Positions 42,273-50,372 of a DNA stretch of 59,743 nt are shown here, piece after piece; within the stretch, counting starts at the first letter, position 1; every line of letters begins with the position of its first letter. Source of the DNA: JBBRCE01 sp038205115 (GTDB lineage: Bacteria > Planctomycetota > Planctomycetia > Pirellulales > JBBRCE01); NCBI GenBank assembly GCA_038205115.1, contig JBBRCE010000030.1:1-59743 (forward strand). The letters are read 5' to 3'. The notes beneath the pieces are model-generated. The model had not been told where the DNA came from, did not search any database, and worked only from the letters and a program-made list of their open reading frames with translations. The position numbers were made by a program, and so were the translations under genes.

Positions 42273-44468
42273 TCAGAGACTTGAGATCGTGGCCAGCACA
42301 TTCGGCTTGTCGACTCGACTTTCGGCCAGCGTAGTATCCAGCGCTAACCGCATGGTCACCGACCAACGGCCGTCGGCATCGCCCCGCACGAACCAGTGGG
42401 GCATCACGCACACGGATTGATGCACCAACTCGAACCCGCCTTCGGATTGGCTGACCGTCTCAATCGGGAACGTCCAGAAGTTGGTCTCGCGCGAGGCGCT
42501 TAGCCCAACGTCAATGCCCAACCATTGGTCAACCAGGTTCAATTCGCTGACATCGCGAAGATCGAGCCGCTCGCCCAGTTGACCCAAGCGTTTACCTTCG
42601 GCTCCATAAAAAAAGCGGTCGTCGGCGCCCGATGGCATGGCTGCGAAATTGAATTCCACAGCAAAGTGCATCGTCGCTTCGGGCGGCAAGCCCTCGATCA
42701 TATAGGCCACTTCCAGCGAAGAATGGCCGGCCTCCATGGTGATGCCCTTGGTGATTCGCAGCGGCACTCCCCAGGCGTTGCCGGCACGGGTCATCTGCAC
42801 TTGAATCCGACTGGGATTGCGGCGGACCTTAGTCTCGTAGGCGCCATGTACGAAGTCGCCACGCTCCAGCGATTTTTCGGCAGCCACGGATTGCAACGTG
42901 GCGTCGTTATCGAAGAAGTGATCGTGCAGGCTTTTGCGTTGGTACGTGTCGTACTGAATGCGTTGATCCAGACCGGCTTGTTTGAAAATCACTGGCGCGT
43001 TGGCGTCAATCACGCTGCCGCCGGCGCCGTTGGGGCCAGCGAGCACGCGGCGATGGTAAGCTTCCGGTCTGCGCGCCAACGTAGCCAGCAAGTTCGTGGC
43101 GATGGCGCGCACGTCGAGCTCGTAAATATGCCCTCCGCGGCTGGGCGCGATCATGGCGGCGAGCTTGTCGCTGGCTAAAAAGATTTCTTGGCGGGCGTCA
43201 AAGTTGTAATCCGAAGCCGTGGCTTCGACCCACGGTTCGCTGCGCCCTGCCGCGCGATCGAGCAGATTTTCGGCCGCAATCAGATGCGTGAAGATTGCGT
43301 TACGCAGGTGCGGCAGATAGATGCCGCCAAACGCGCCGTGCCAATAGCTGCAGTTGCACTGACCGCGATACAGTTCGGTCCGGGCACGTTTCAGCAAATC
43401 GCCCCGCGCGCCGGGGTGTTCGTCTTCGCCGTCACGCGTGGTTTCGTCCAGGCGGCGGCTGATCATCATCATCCGCGCGTACATCTCGTTGGTTTCCGGA
43501 TAACGGACTTTGAAGTTCCGCCAATAACCGCCGCGGGCAAATCGCGAGATGGCATCCCAGCGATTGTCGCGCTTCAAATTGGCACGGGTTTCTTCATAGC
43601 TGGAAAGCTGTTCCGGCGGCAGAACCCATTCGGTCATTTCGCGGTAGCTGCCTTCTGGCAGGTAGACTTTGCCCAGCGGCGTGACGCTATCGACCGTTTC
43701 GGCCAAGGTCACCATTTTGATCCAATGCTGATTTTCGGCTAGCATATCGAACAGCCGCACCAGCCAGCCTTCGTCAAAGACGGTTTTTTTGGTTTCGGGC
43801 CAAACGCCGAATTTCTCGCCATCGTCGCCAAACACGCAAACGGCGTTGGGATGTTGCTCGGCCACGCGGCCCAGATATTCGATCACCTGATGCGGCTGAC
43901 CGAACGGAATGATGTACCGCAACGGCTCGCTGTCCGGAAAGACGGCCAAGGTGTTGCCGTTGTCTTCCGTCATGTAGTAGCCGTGCAACTGATCTTCGTG
44001 CAAGCCGGCGTTCTTGAAGTGGAAATCGTCCAGCAGCGTGTATTGAATGCCGGCGGCCACCAGATCGCTGGTCATGCTTTGTTCCCAAACCCGCTCGGGA
44101 ATCCACATGCCACGGACTTCCCCACCGAGGCGATTTTCCAGCCAGTTGGAATACGAACGAATCTGCCCGACGCGATCGCGCGAGGGAATCATGGCCAAAA
44201 TGGGCTCATAGTAAGCGCCACCGATGATTTCAATCCGTCCAGTACTGACGTGGCCCGCCAACCGATCCAAATAATCCGGATGGTGGATGTCCAGCCACTC
44301 CATCAGCGGACCGCTGGTGTGCAGACCAATCTTCAGATGGGGATAGCGTTCGAACAGATCCAGAAACAGCTTATAGCTGTCTTGATAAGCTTGTTCGAAC
44401 ACATTGTCGAAGTTGCCGACCGGCTGGTGATCGTGGAGGATAAAGGCAAAGCGGATGGTGTTCGGCAT
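42273..44468 (-). CDS. glycoside hydrolase family 57 alpha-glucan enzyme
   Basis: 731 residues. The N-terminal GH57 barrel has the nucleophile Glu125 in WIPERVWE and the acid Asp in FGDDGEKFG (Asp215/216), close to the Glu123/Asp214 pair of the Thermococcus litoralis 4-alpha-glucanotransferase. HDHQPVGNF at the N-terminus is also typical. The C-terminal half matches the DUF1925/DUF1926 layout of that subgroup. Predicted activity is 4-alpha-glucanotransferase or alpha-amylase acting on cytoplasmic glucans such as glycogen; no signal peptide is present. It is probably part of a carbohydrate group with galT upstream. Confidence 0.9.
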   Translation of the reverse strand: MPNTIRFAFILHDHQPVGNFDNVFEQAYQDSYKLFLDLFERYPHLKIGLHTSGPLMEWLDIHHPDYLDRLAGHVSTGRIEIIGGAYYEPILAMIPSRDRVGQIRSYSNWLENRLGGEVRGMWIPERVWEQSMTSDLVAAGIQYTLLDDFHFKNAGLHEDQLHGYYMTEDNGNTLAVFPDSEPLRYIIPFGQPHQVIEYLGRVAEQHPNAVCVFGDDGEKFGVWPETKKTVFDEGWLVRLFDMLAENQHWIKMVTLAETVDSVTPLGKVYLPEGSYREMTEWVLPPEQLSSYEETRANLKRDNRWDAISRFARGGYWRNFKVRYPETNEMYARMMMISRRLDETTRDGEDEHPGARGDLLKRARTELYRGQCNCSYWHGAFGGIYLPHLRNAIFTHLIAAENLLDRAAGRSEPWVEATASDYNFDARQEIFLASDKLAAMIAPSRGGHIYELDVRAIATNLLATLARRPEAYHRRVLAGPNGAGGSVIDANAPVIFKQAGLDQRIQYDTYQRKSLHDHFFDNDATLQSVAAEKSLERGDFVHGAYETKVRRNPSRIQVQMTRAGNAWGVPLRITKGITMEAGHSSLEVAYMIEGLPPEATMHFAVEFNFAAMPSGADDRFFYGAEGKRLGQLGERLDLRDVSELNLVDQWLGIDVGLSASRETNFWTFPIETVSQSEGGFELVHQSVCVMPHWFVRGDADGRWSVTMRLALDTTLAESRVDKPNVLATISSL

Positions 44469-44734
44469 GGTCAGCTTCTTGCTAAGAGATCCGGGGGCGG
44501 GGACGAGCCATGGATCGCGGTTCCCAATTTCTACGCATCCGGCATGCCGGGCGTCTTAAAAAACGTAGCTAACGGGTCGATGGGCGAAGTCGCTTCCGAG
44601 CAGACGCGCCAACCAACTCACCAACTTTACCGCCACGGCAAGGTTGGCATCGCTAGCAAACTCCTTTCAATCGTTTCATTCTCAGTCTGCGAATTCTTTG
44701 GTCAATTTCCGTTCGACGCTCGCTGCGAGCCGGC

Positions 44735-45811
44735 TCAATCGCCTGCTCCCCACGCCTCATGCCCAAATGGCAGGCGTGCGTCGCTGGAGTTTTGCTCAGT
44801 GCCCCGTCCGCCTGTGGGCGCTGCGCCATCTCCGTCGCCTCCATCGAGCACCACTTGGCGCATGCGCTGGGCGGCGTCTTCCGGCGAAATCGGATTGATG
44901 AAACATCCGGTCGCCAACTCAAACCCACCGATGTTCGTCAAACGTGGAATAACCTCTATATGCCAGTGATAGTGCCCCGCCGCACCGGTGTCAAAGGGCA
45001 GTGTCCGCAGAATCAGATTATAAGCCAGACGCCCGGCGGCATGTTCGATACGACCGATTAATTCTCGCAACATGCAGGCGAAAGATTTTGCGTCTTCGTC
45101 ACCAATTTCCTCAAACGCACACTCGTGCCCGACCGGCATCACTAGGGTCTGCAGCGGAAAACGGCCGGCCGCTGGACAGAAGGCAATGTACTTGCCCGTT
45201 TGCAGCACAATTCGACTGCCAGACGCTCGTTCGGCGGCGACCATCTGGCAAAACTGGCAACCGCCATACTCGCGGTGATGCGCAGCTAAACGAGCCAGTT
45301 GCCATTGCACTTCGCTAGGCACAAACGGCAGCGCCAGCAATTGGCTATGCGTGTGCGAAAGCGTTGCTCCAGAAGCCGCGCCCACGTTCTTGAAAATCTG
45401 CACGTACGCCGCGCGACCCAGACGGCGATGAAATTGCAACCGCTGCCGATAGACCAACAGCGCGGCAGTCAACTCGTCGGTCGTCAGTTCGCTTAGGCTG
45501 CCAACATGCCGTCGACATTCGATGATCACCTCGTGCGCCGCCCCGCTGCCGGCATCGCGCAGCACGGCCGGATACTTGTTGGGCACCACGCGCGCGTCCC
45601 AGACGTGAGGTTCCGCCAATACGTTCGGTTCCGACGAATCAATGAATCGCCCGCCAATCTTCGTCAGCAGCGCCGGCGGCGTTTGTGCTTCGTTACCTGG
45701 GCAAAACGGACAATTGTCGCTGTCGCCGGCAAACTCGTTCGGTCGCCCCGCGCGGCCGGCAGCCAGCAATACTTGGCGCTCAGTCAGCGGATCGAGGCGG
45801 ATTTCGGACAT
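44735..45811 (-). CDS. galT: galactose-1-phosphate uridylyltransferase family protein
   Basis: 358 residues of the HIT-superfamily GalT type, with zinc-site CPFC near the N-terminus, a second CQFC, and two histidine blocks: SHTHSQLLALP (active His-x-His-x-Gln) and HYHWHIEV. It transfers UMP between UDP-glucose and galactose-1-phosphate in the Leloir pathway. The His-Thr-His-Ser-Gln variant (not His-Pro-His) leaves some doubt between galactose and other hexose phosphates. The ATG at 45811 is 21 bases past the nnrD stop. An aldose epimerase gene lies 1.9 kb away. Confidence 0.85.
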   Translation of the reverse strand: MSEIRLDPLTERQVLLAAGRAGRPNEFAGDSDNCPFCPGNEAQTPPALLTKIGGRFIDSSEPNVLAEPHVWDARVVPNKYPAVLRDAGSGAAHEVIIECRRHVGSLSELTTDELTAALLVYRQRLQFHRRLGRAAYVQIFKNVGAASGATLSHTHSQLLALPFVPSEVQWQLARLAAHHREYGGCQFCQMVAAERASGSRIVLQTGKYIAFCPAAGRFPLQTLVMPVGHECAFEEIGDEDAKSFACMLRELIGRIEHAAGRLAYNLILRTLPFDTGAAGHYHWHIEVIPRLTNIGGFELATGCFINPISPEDAAQRMRQVVLDGGDGDGAAPTGGRGTEQNSSDARLPFGHEAWGAGD

Positions 45812-45832
45812 GGAACCAGCGAGCATGCGATG

Positions 45833-46717
45833 TTAAGCGCCAAACCCCAGCTTGCGTTTTTCCTGCTGTTTCGAAAGTTCGCGGAACGCCCGCGGCAGGT
45901 AGTCGATCAAATCGCCGGCAATCAGCGAAATCTGCCCCAAATCGGCCGCTGCCAAGTCGCCAGCCAGCCCATGCAAATGCACGCCCAGTCGCGCGGCATC
46001 CCAGGGCGAAAGTTCTTGGCACAGCAAGCCGGTGATAATGCCGGTTAGCACATCGCCGGCGCCGCCCGTGGCCATGCCGGGGTTGCCGGTTTGATTGAGT
46101 TCCAACTTTTGGCGATCGGCCACGACCGTCCGATGCCCTTTGAGCACCAAGGTGACGTCGTACTGCGCCACGAACTGCGTGGCCAGTGATTCGCGCTCTG
46201 CCACGTCGAAGCGCTCGCGCCCGATCAGCCGCGCGAATTCGCCGGGATGCGGCGTCAGCACGCGCGGACCGGCGTGCGAATCGAGAATGTCGGGTTGCGT
46301 CGCCAAGGCGTTGAGCGCGTCGGCGTCGAACAGCGCAGGCCGAGGCAAATCGCGATAGAGAATTCGCACCAGTTCGTTGATGGCCGTCGAACGCCCCATG
46401 CCCGGCCCGCAAGCGACGATTGTGGCCTGCTCGCAAAGCTCGATCAGCGAATCGATGGCCGCAGCGGCGAAGCGCCCTTCGGCATCTTCCTGCAGGGCGA
46501 TGGTCATGTAAGCCGGTTGATGCGCGGCGACCACTGTTTGGCAACCGGCCGGCGTGGCGATTTTCACCAGACCTGCGCCGCTGCGGAGCGTGGCGGTTCC
46601 GGAGAGCGAAATCGCGCCGGACATTCCACGCGAACCGCCAATCAACAGCGCCGCGCCAAAGTCGCCTTTGTGGCTGTCGGGCGCTCGCGGTGGAATCTTG
46701 GGTAGCAACATGGGCAT
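45833..46717 (-). CDS. nnrD: ADP/ATP-dependent NAD(P)H-hydrate dehydratase
   Basis: Repairs damaged, hydrated NADH and NADPH. The 294-residue protein has the ribokinase-like fold signatures HKGDFGAALLIGGSRGMSGA, LTPHPGEFARL and GNPGMATGGAGDVLTG. Many bacteria fuse this domain to the epimerase NnrE; here it stands alone and no epimerase is in the window. The frame continues upstream to a TTG, but the ATG at 46717 (or 46711) begins the conserved part. Confidence 0.92.
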   Translation of the reverse strand: MPMLLPKIPPRAPDSHKGDFGAALLIGGSRGMSGAISLSGTATLRSGAGLVKIATPAGCQTVVAAHQPAYMTIALQEDAEGRFAAAAIDSLIELCEQATIVACGPGMGRSTAINELVRILYRDLPRPALFDADALNALATQPDILDSHAGPRVLTPHPGEFARLIGRERFDVAERESLATQFVAQYDVTLVLKGHRTVVADRQKLELNQTGNPGMATGGAGDVLTGIITGLLCQELSPWDAARLGVHLHGLAGDLAAADLGQISLIAGDLIDYLPRAFRELSKQQEKRKLGFGA

Positions 46718-46751
46718 TCGATCTGCAATCCGCAGTTTCGGGTCCGGTACG

Positions 46752-47549
46752 TCAATTGGATGTTCGCGCGGCGCGCGTGGCAATCAAACCGGCCACGTAC
46801 CCGCCTTTAAAGCCGGCGTCGATATTGACCACCGTCACATTCGCGGCGCAACTGTTAAGCATGCTCAATAGTGCGGAGAGCCCGCCGAAATTGGCGCCGT
46901 AGCCCACGCTGGTGGGCACGCCAATCACGGGGCAGGCCACGTACCCGCCCACCACGCTGGGCAGCGCGCCTTCCATGCCGGCCACCACCACCACGGCGTC
47001 AACGTTGCTCAGCGCCGCGAGATGCGCCGGCAACCGATGGGGCCCCGCCACGCCGACGTCGCGGACAAACACGGTTTCCACGCCCATCCAGGCCAGTGTC
47101 TCGCGCGCTTCTTCGGCCACCGGTAAATCGCTGCTGCCGGCGGTAATGACGGCCACGCGTCCGGCGCTGGCCGCTGTCGGAACCGCACTTTTCGGATTCG
47201 AATTGGGCACCCGAAATGTCCGCGCCGCGGCGTTATAAATGCCGCTGGGAAATCGCAAAATCAATTCCTCGGCTTGTTCCGCGGTGACGCGAGTGGCCAG
47301 CGCATGCGTGCCGTTGGCCATCAGCGCACGAAAAATCTTTTCGAGCATCGGCACAGTCTTGCCTTGGCCGTAGACGACTTCCGGAAAGCCGCAACGTCGC
47401 TCGCGGTCGAGATCCACCTGCGCATCGCCCACGTCTGCGGTGCGGGCGTCGCCGGTTTGCGTGGCTGCGACAAACGCATCCAGCGAAAGTTCGCCGCTGA
47501 GAAGTTGTTTCGCCATGTACTGCATTTGGTCTGCGTTCATGTCTTCCAT
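46752..47549 (-). CDS. larB: nickel-pincer cofactor biosynthesis protein LarB
   Basis: LarB carboxylates and hydrolyses nicotinic acid adenine dinucleotide in the first step of the nickel-pincer nucleotide cofactor used by lactate racemase-type enzymes. The 265-residue protein has the PurE-like core (VAVITAGSSDLPVAEEA, VFVRDVGVAG, VVVVAGMEGALPSVVGG, PTSVGYGANFGG). No larA, larC or larE gene is in the window. It sits 34 bases upstream of nnrD on the same strand, so the two may be co-transcribed. Confidence 0.92.
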   Translation of the reverse strand: MEDMNADQMQYMAKQLLSGELSLDAFVAATQTGDARTADVGDAQVDLDRERRCGFPEVVYGQGKTVPMLEKIFRALMANGTHALATRVTAEQAEELILRFPSGIYNAAARTFRVPNSNPKSAVPTAASAGRVAVITAGSSDLPVAEEARETLAWMGVETVFVRDVGVAGPHRLPAHLAALSNVDAVVVVAGMEGALPSVVGGYVACPVIGVPTSVGYGANFGGLSALLSMLNSCAANVTVVNIDAGFKGGYVAGLIATRAARTSN

Positions 47550-47722
47550 ATTAGTGGATTTACCGCGTAGCACTAGCCCGGCAGGCTGTGAACGGTTGTT
47601 GTGCAAAGCCTGCGTTTTGACTGCGGCGCGAATGGTTGGCGCTGCCGGTCCGTAGGGATATAACCTAACTCGTATCGCTGCGAAGTTTGCCCAACCAGCC
47701 GCTCTTTGAGGATTTCTGAATC

Positions 47723-48883
47723 ATGCGTGTTCATTCTGCCGGATGGCTTTGCTGCGCTGCGCTCGTGGCCATCAACTGCAGCCAGCGCACCGCACTGGCC
47801 GCCGAAGCGCCGGCCGCCAAAACCATTTCCCCCGGGAGCAAAACGACATTGGACGTCCAACACAAAGAGTTCGGTAAAACCAAGGATGGCGAAACCGTTG
47901 AAATCTACACGCTCACCAACGATCATGGCCTCTCGGCCCAAGTCATCACGTATGGCGCAATACTGAGCTCCGTTCGACAGCCTGATCGCGATGGCCATGC
48001 CGCGGAAATCACGTTGGGCTACGACGATTTGGCTGGTTGGACCGGAATTCATCCGTACTTTGGCGGCACCATCGGTCGGTTTGCCAATCGCATTGCCAAA
48101 GGCAAATTCACGCTCGATAGCAAGCAATATACGGTGCCCATCAACAACGGCCCCAACTCGCTGCACGGTGGCGTGCAGGGCTTCGATAAACGCATCTGGC
48201 AGGCCGAGCCGATCAAACAGGCGGATGCCGTGGGCGTCAAATTAACGTATCTCAGCAAAGATGGCGAAGAAGGTTTTCCCGGCAATCTGCAAGTCACCAC
48301 CACCTACTTGCTGAACAACAAGAACGAGCTGAGCTTTGGCTATATGGCCACCACCGACAAAGCCACGCCCATCAATCTCACCAATCACGCTTATTGGAAT
48401 TTGTCCGGCGCAGGCGCCGGCAAGATCGACCAGCACCAGCTCAAACTGCAGGCCGATCAGTTTCTCGTTTTGGATGACGTGCAAATTCCGACCGGCGAAA
48501 TGAAAAGCGTGGCCGGAACGCCGCTCGATTTCACCAGCACCCACGCGCTCGGCGAGCGCATCGGCAAGATGGGCGTGGGCTACGACCATTGCTATGTGCT
48601 GCGCAATCAGACTGGCAAGCTCGCGCCGGCCGCGACGGTTTACGATCCTAAAACCGGCCGCGGCATGGACATTGCCACCACGCAACCCGGCATTCAGTTG
48701 TACACCGGCAACTATCTGGAAAATATCAAAGGTCGCGGCGGCGTGTTCGACAAACACGACGCCTTCTGTTTGGAGACGCAGCACTACCCCGACGCGGTGA
48801 ACCAACCCAAGTTCCCCTCAACGATTCTGCATCCTGGCGAGACGTACAAGCAAATCACCGTACACACGTTTTGGGCGAAGTGA
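47723..48883 (+). CDS. galM: exported aldose 1-epimerase (galactose mutarotase)
   Basis: Interconverts alpha and beta anomers of sugars. The 386-residue protein has a signal peptide (GWLCCAALVAINCS, cut near ALA-AE) and the family signatures GRFANRIAKGKF, NSLHGG (catalytic His region) and NLTNHAYWNLSG. Export suggests it acts on sugars in the periplasm and not in the Leloir pathway proper. GAGG precedes the ATG. It is divergent from larB. Confidence 0.92.
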   Translation: MRVHSAGWLCCAALVAINCSQRTALAAEAPAAKTISPGSKTTLDVQHKEFGKTKDGETVEIYTLTNDHGLSAQVITYGAILSSVRQPDRDGHAAEITLGYDDLAGWTGIHPYFGGTIGRFANRIAKGKFTLDSKQYTVPINNGPNSLHGGVQGFDKRIWQAEPIKQADAVGVKLTYLSKDGEEGFPGNLQVTTTYLLNNKNELSFGYMATTDKATPINLTNHAYWNLSGAGAGKIDQHQLKLQADQFLVLDDVQIPTGEMKSVAGTPLDFTSTHALGERIGKMGVGYDHCYVLRNQTGKLAPAATVYDPKTGRGMDIATTQPGIQLYTGNYLENIKGRGGVFDKHDAFCLETQHYPDAVNQPKFPSTILHPGETYKQITVHTFWAK

Positions 48884-48934
48884 TCGCGGTCACTATGACG
48901 AATCAAAGCAAACAAGCGACGATTTGAGGCTCCG

Positions 48935-49108
48935 ATGCGGACGCGCATATTCCGAGTATTGGCGGGTATTCTGGTGGTGTTGTTCATCTGGGCGTTTGTG
49001 GTCGGCGCGTACGAAGATTGGCCGTGGTACAAGTTGCTCTTTTTCCGGGGACTCACTCTGGCATTCGCCCTGTTTGCGTTATTCGGCGAGCAGGGCACGA
49101 CAAAATGA
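48935..49108 (+). CDS. small two-helix membrane protein, 57 residues
   Basis: An ATG at 48935 with GAGG 6 bases upstream opens a 57-codon frame. It encodes two clear membrane helices (VLAGILVVLFIWAFVVGAY and LTLAFALFALFG) separated by a short loop with Trp and Tyr (EDWPWYK). No family is recognised. A longer overlapping frame at 48924-49184 has no coding character. Good ribosome-binding site and strong hydrophobic pattern support a real gene. Confidence 0.65.
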   Translation: MRTRIFRVLAGILVVLFIWAFVVGAYEDWPWYKLLFFRGLTLAFALFALFGEQGTTK

Positions 49109-49203
49109 CCACAGCCCTGTCCACGAGCGTGCGACAAAATTGACTAACAGCGGTTCTCCAGGTTCGGACGAGGTTGAGTTTTAAAAAATCTTAAGGATTT
49201 GCC

Positions 49204-50217
49204 ATGCACAATATTTTCGGCCCGATACTTCGTTGTTGCCCTCGCTCGACCTTTCGGATTCTGCTGTGTGCAGCGCCGTTTGCATTACTGAATTTCGCCC
49301 AGGCTGCGGAGGTCACCGTCGAAAAAACCGAGGCCGGCGCCGATATTAAGATCGACGGAAAAATGTTCACACGCTACGTCATCAAATCCAACACCAAGCC
49401 GATTGTGTATCCGCTGATGTCGCCCGACGAGCAGATGCTGAATCGGGCGTATCCGGTGGAAAAGGTTGCGACCGAAACCGACAAGAAATTCCTGGATCAT
49501 CCGCACCATCGCAGCCTGTGGTTCACGCACGGCAATGTGAACGGCATCGATTTCTGGACCGAAGTTCCGCCCAAGTCTGACGGGGCGAGGATCGGCCAGA
49601 CCGTGCATCGCAAGTTTGTCGAAGCCAAGTCCGGCAGCCCGGCCAGCATCATCACCGAAAACGACTGGCTCGCGCCCGAAGGCCGGCGCCAACTGAAAGA
49701 TCGTCGGCATTTGCTGTTTGGCGTGGATGGCGATCAGCGCTACATCGATTTCCGCATCACGCTGATTGCATCCGACGGCGATGTGAAATTCGGCGAAACC
49801 AAGGAAGGCAGCTTTGGTGTCCGCGTGGCCAATTCGATTGCCGTCGACAGCAAACAAGGCGGCCAGATTGTCGCCAGCAGCGGCCAGACTGACGCCGCCG
49901 CCTGGGGCGTCAGTTGCCCTTGGGTCGATTATCACGGGCCGGTCGGCGGCAAGACCGAAGGCATTGCCATTTTGAATCACCCCAGCAGCTTTCGATATCC
50001 CACGTACTGGCACGTCCGCACGTACGGCCTGTTCGCCGCCAACGTGTTTGGACGCAACGAGTTCACCAAGGGCAAACAGCCCAAAAGCGATTTTGTGCTG
50101 CCCGAGGGCAAAACCATCGAATTTGCTTATCGCGTGATCTTGCACGCCGGCGATGAGAAGCAAGCCAAAATCGCTGAAGCGTTTGCCAAGTATGAAAAAG
50201 AGAAGCTGCCCGACTGA
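49204..50217 (+). CDS. secreted DUF6807/'PmoA family' protein
   Basis: 337 residues with a signal peptide (ILLCAAPFALLNFAQAA). Signatures of the planctomycete-rich DUF6807 group are LDHPHHRSLWFTHGNVNG, DYHGPVGGKTEGIAILNHP and FRYPTYWHVRTYGLFAANVFG. Databases sometimes call it methane oxygenase PmoA, but it has no membrane helices or copper site of that enzyme. It is probably a periplasmic carbohydrate-related protein. AAGGAT precedes the ATG. Confidence 0.85.
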   Translation: MHNIFGPILRCCPRSTFRILLCAAPFALLNFAQAAEVTVEKTEAGADIKIDGKMFTRYVIKSNTKPIVYPLMSPDEQMLNRAYPVEKVATETDKKFLDHPHHRSLWFTHGNVNGIDFWTEVPPKSDGARIGQTVHRKFVEAKSGSPASIITENDWLAPEGRRQLKDRRHLLFGVDGDQRYIDFRITLIASDGDVKFGETKEGSFGVRVANSIAVDSKQGGQIVASSGQTDAAAWGVSCPWVDYHGPVGGKTEGIAILNHPSSFRYPTYWHVRTYGLFAANVFGRNEFTKGKQPKSDFVLPEGKTIEFAYRVILHAGDEKQAKIAEAFAKYEKEKLPD

Positions 50218-50236
50218 CCGTTGGTTGGCGTCGACG

Positions 50237-50368
50237 TTACGGCGCGATCAATTGCCCTCGCGCAGCGCGACCGGTGGCTTGCAGATACTCGTTGGCGTGC
50301 GTCGCGATCCCGACGCTGGTCAAGGCCGCGGCGAATGCGGCGCGGAGCCATCGTCGCGGAACAGTCAT
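50237..50368 (-). CDS. possible 43-residue exported peptide after dnaE2
   Basis: The ATG at 50368 is 4 bases past the dnaE2 stop. The frame encodes a basic start, a hydrophobic stretch (LRAAFAAALTSVGIATHA) that could be a weak signal peptide, and a short polar tail. No good ribosome-binding site is visible, and it may be chance. Confidence 0.3.
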   Translation of the reverse strand: MTVPRRWLRAAFAAALTSVGIATHANEYLQATGRAARGQLIAP

Positions 50369-50372
50369 CGTT

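Noticed and set aside
49204..50217. Methane monooxygenase subunit PmoA
   Set aside because: The name is attached to this family in databases, but the protein is soluble and secreted, without the membrane helices or metal ligands of particulate methane monooxygenase.
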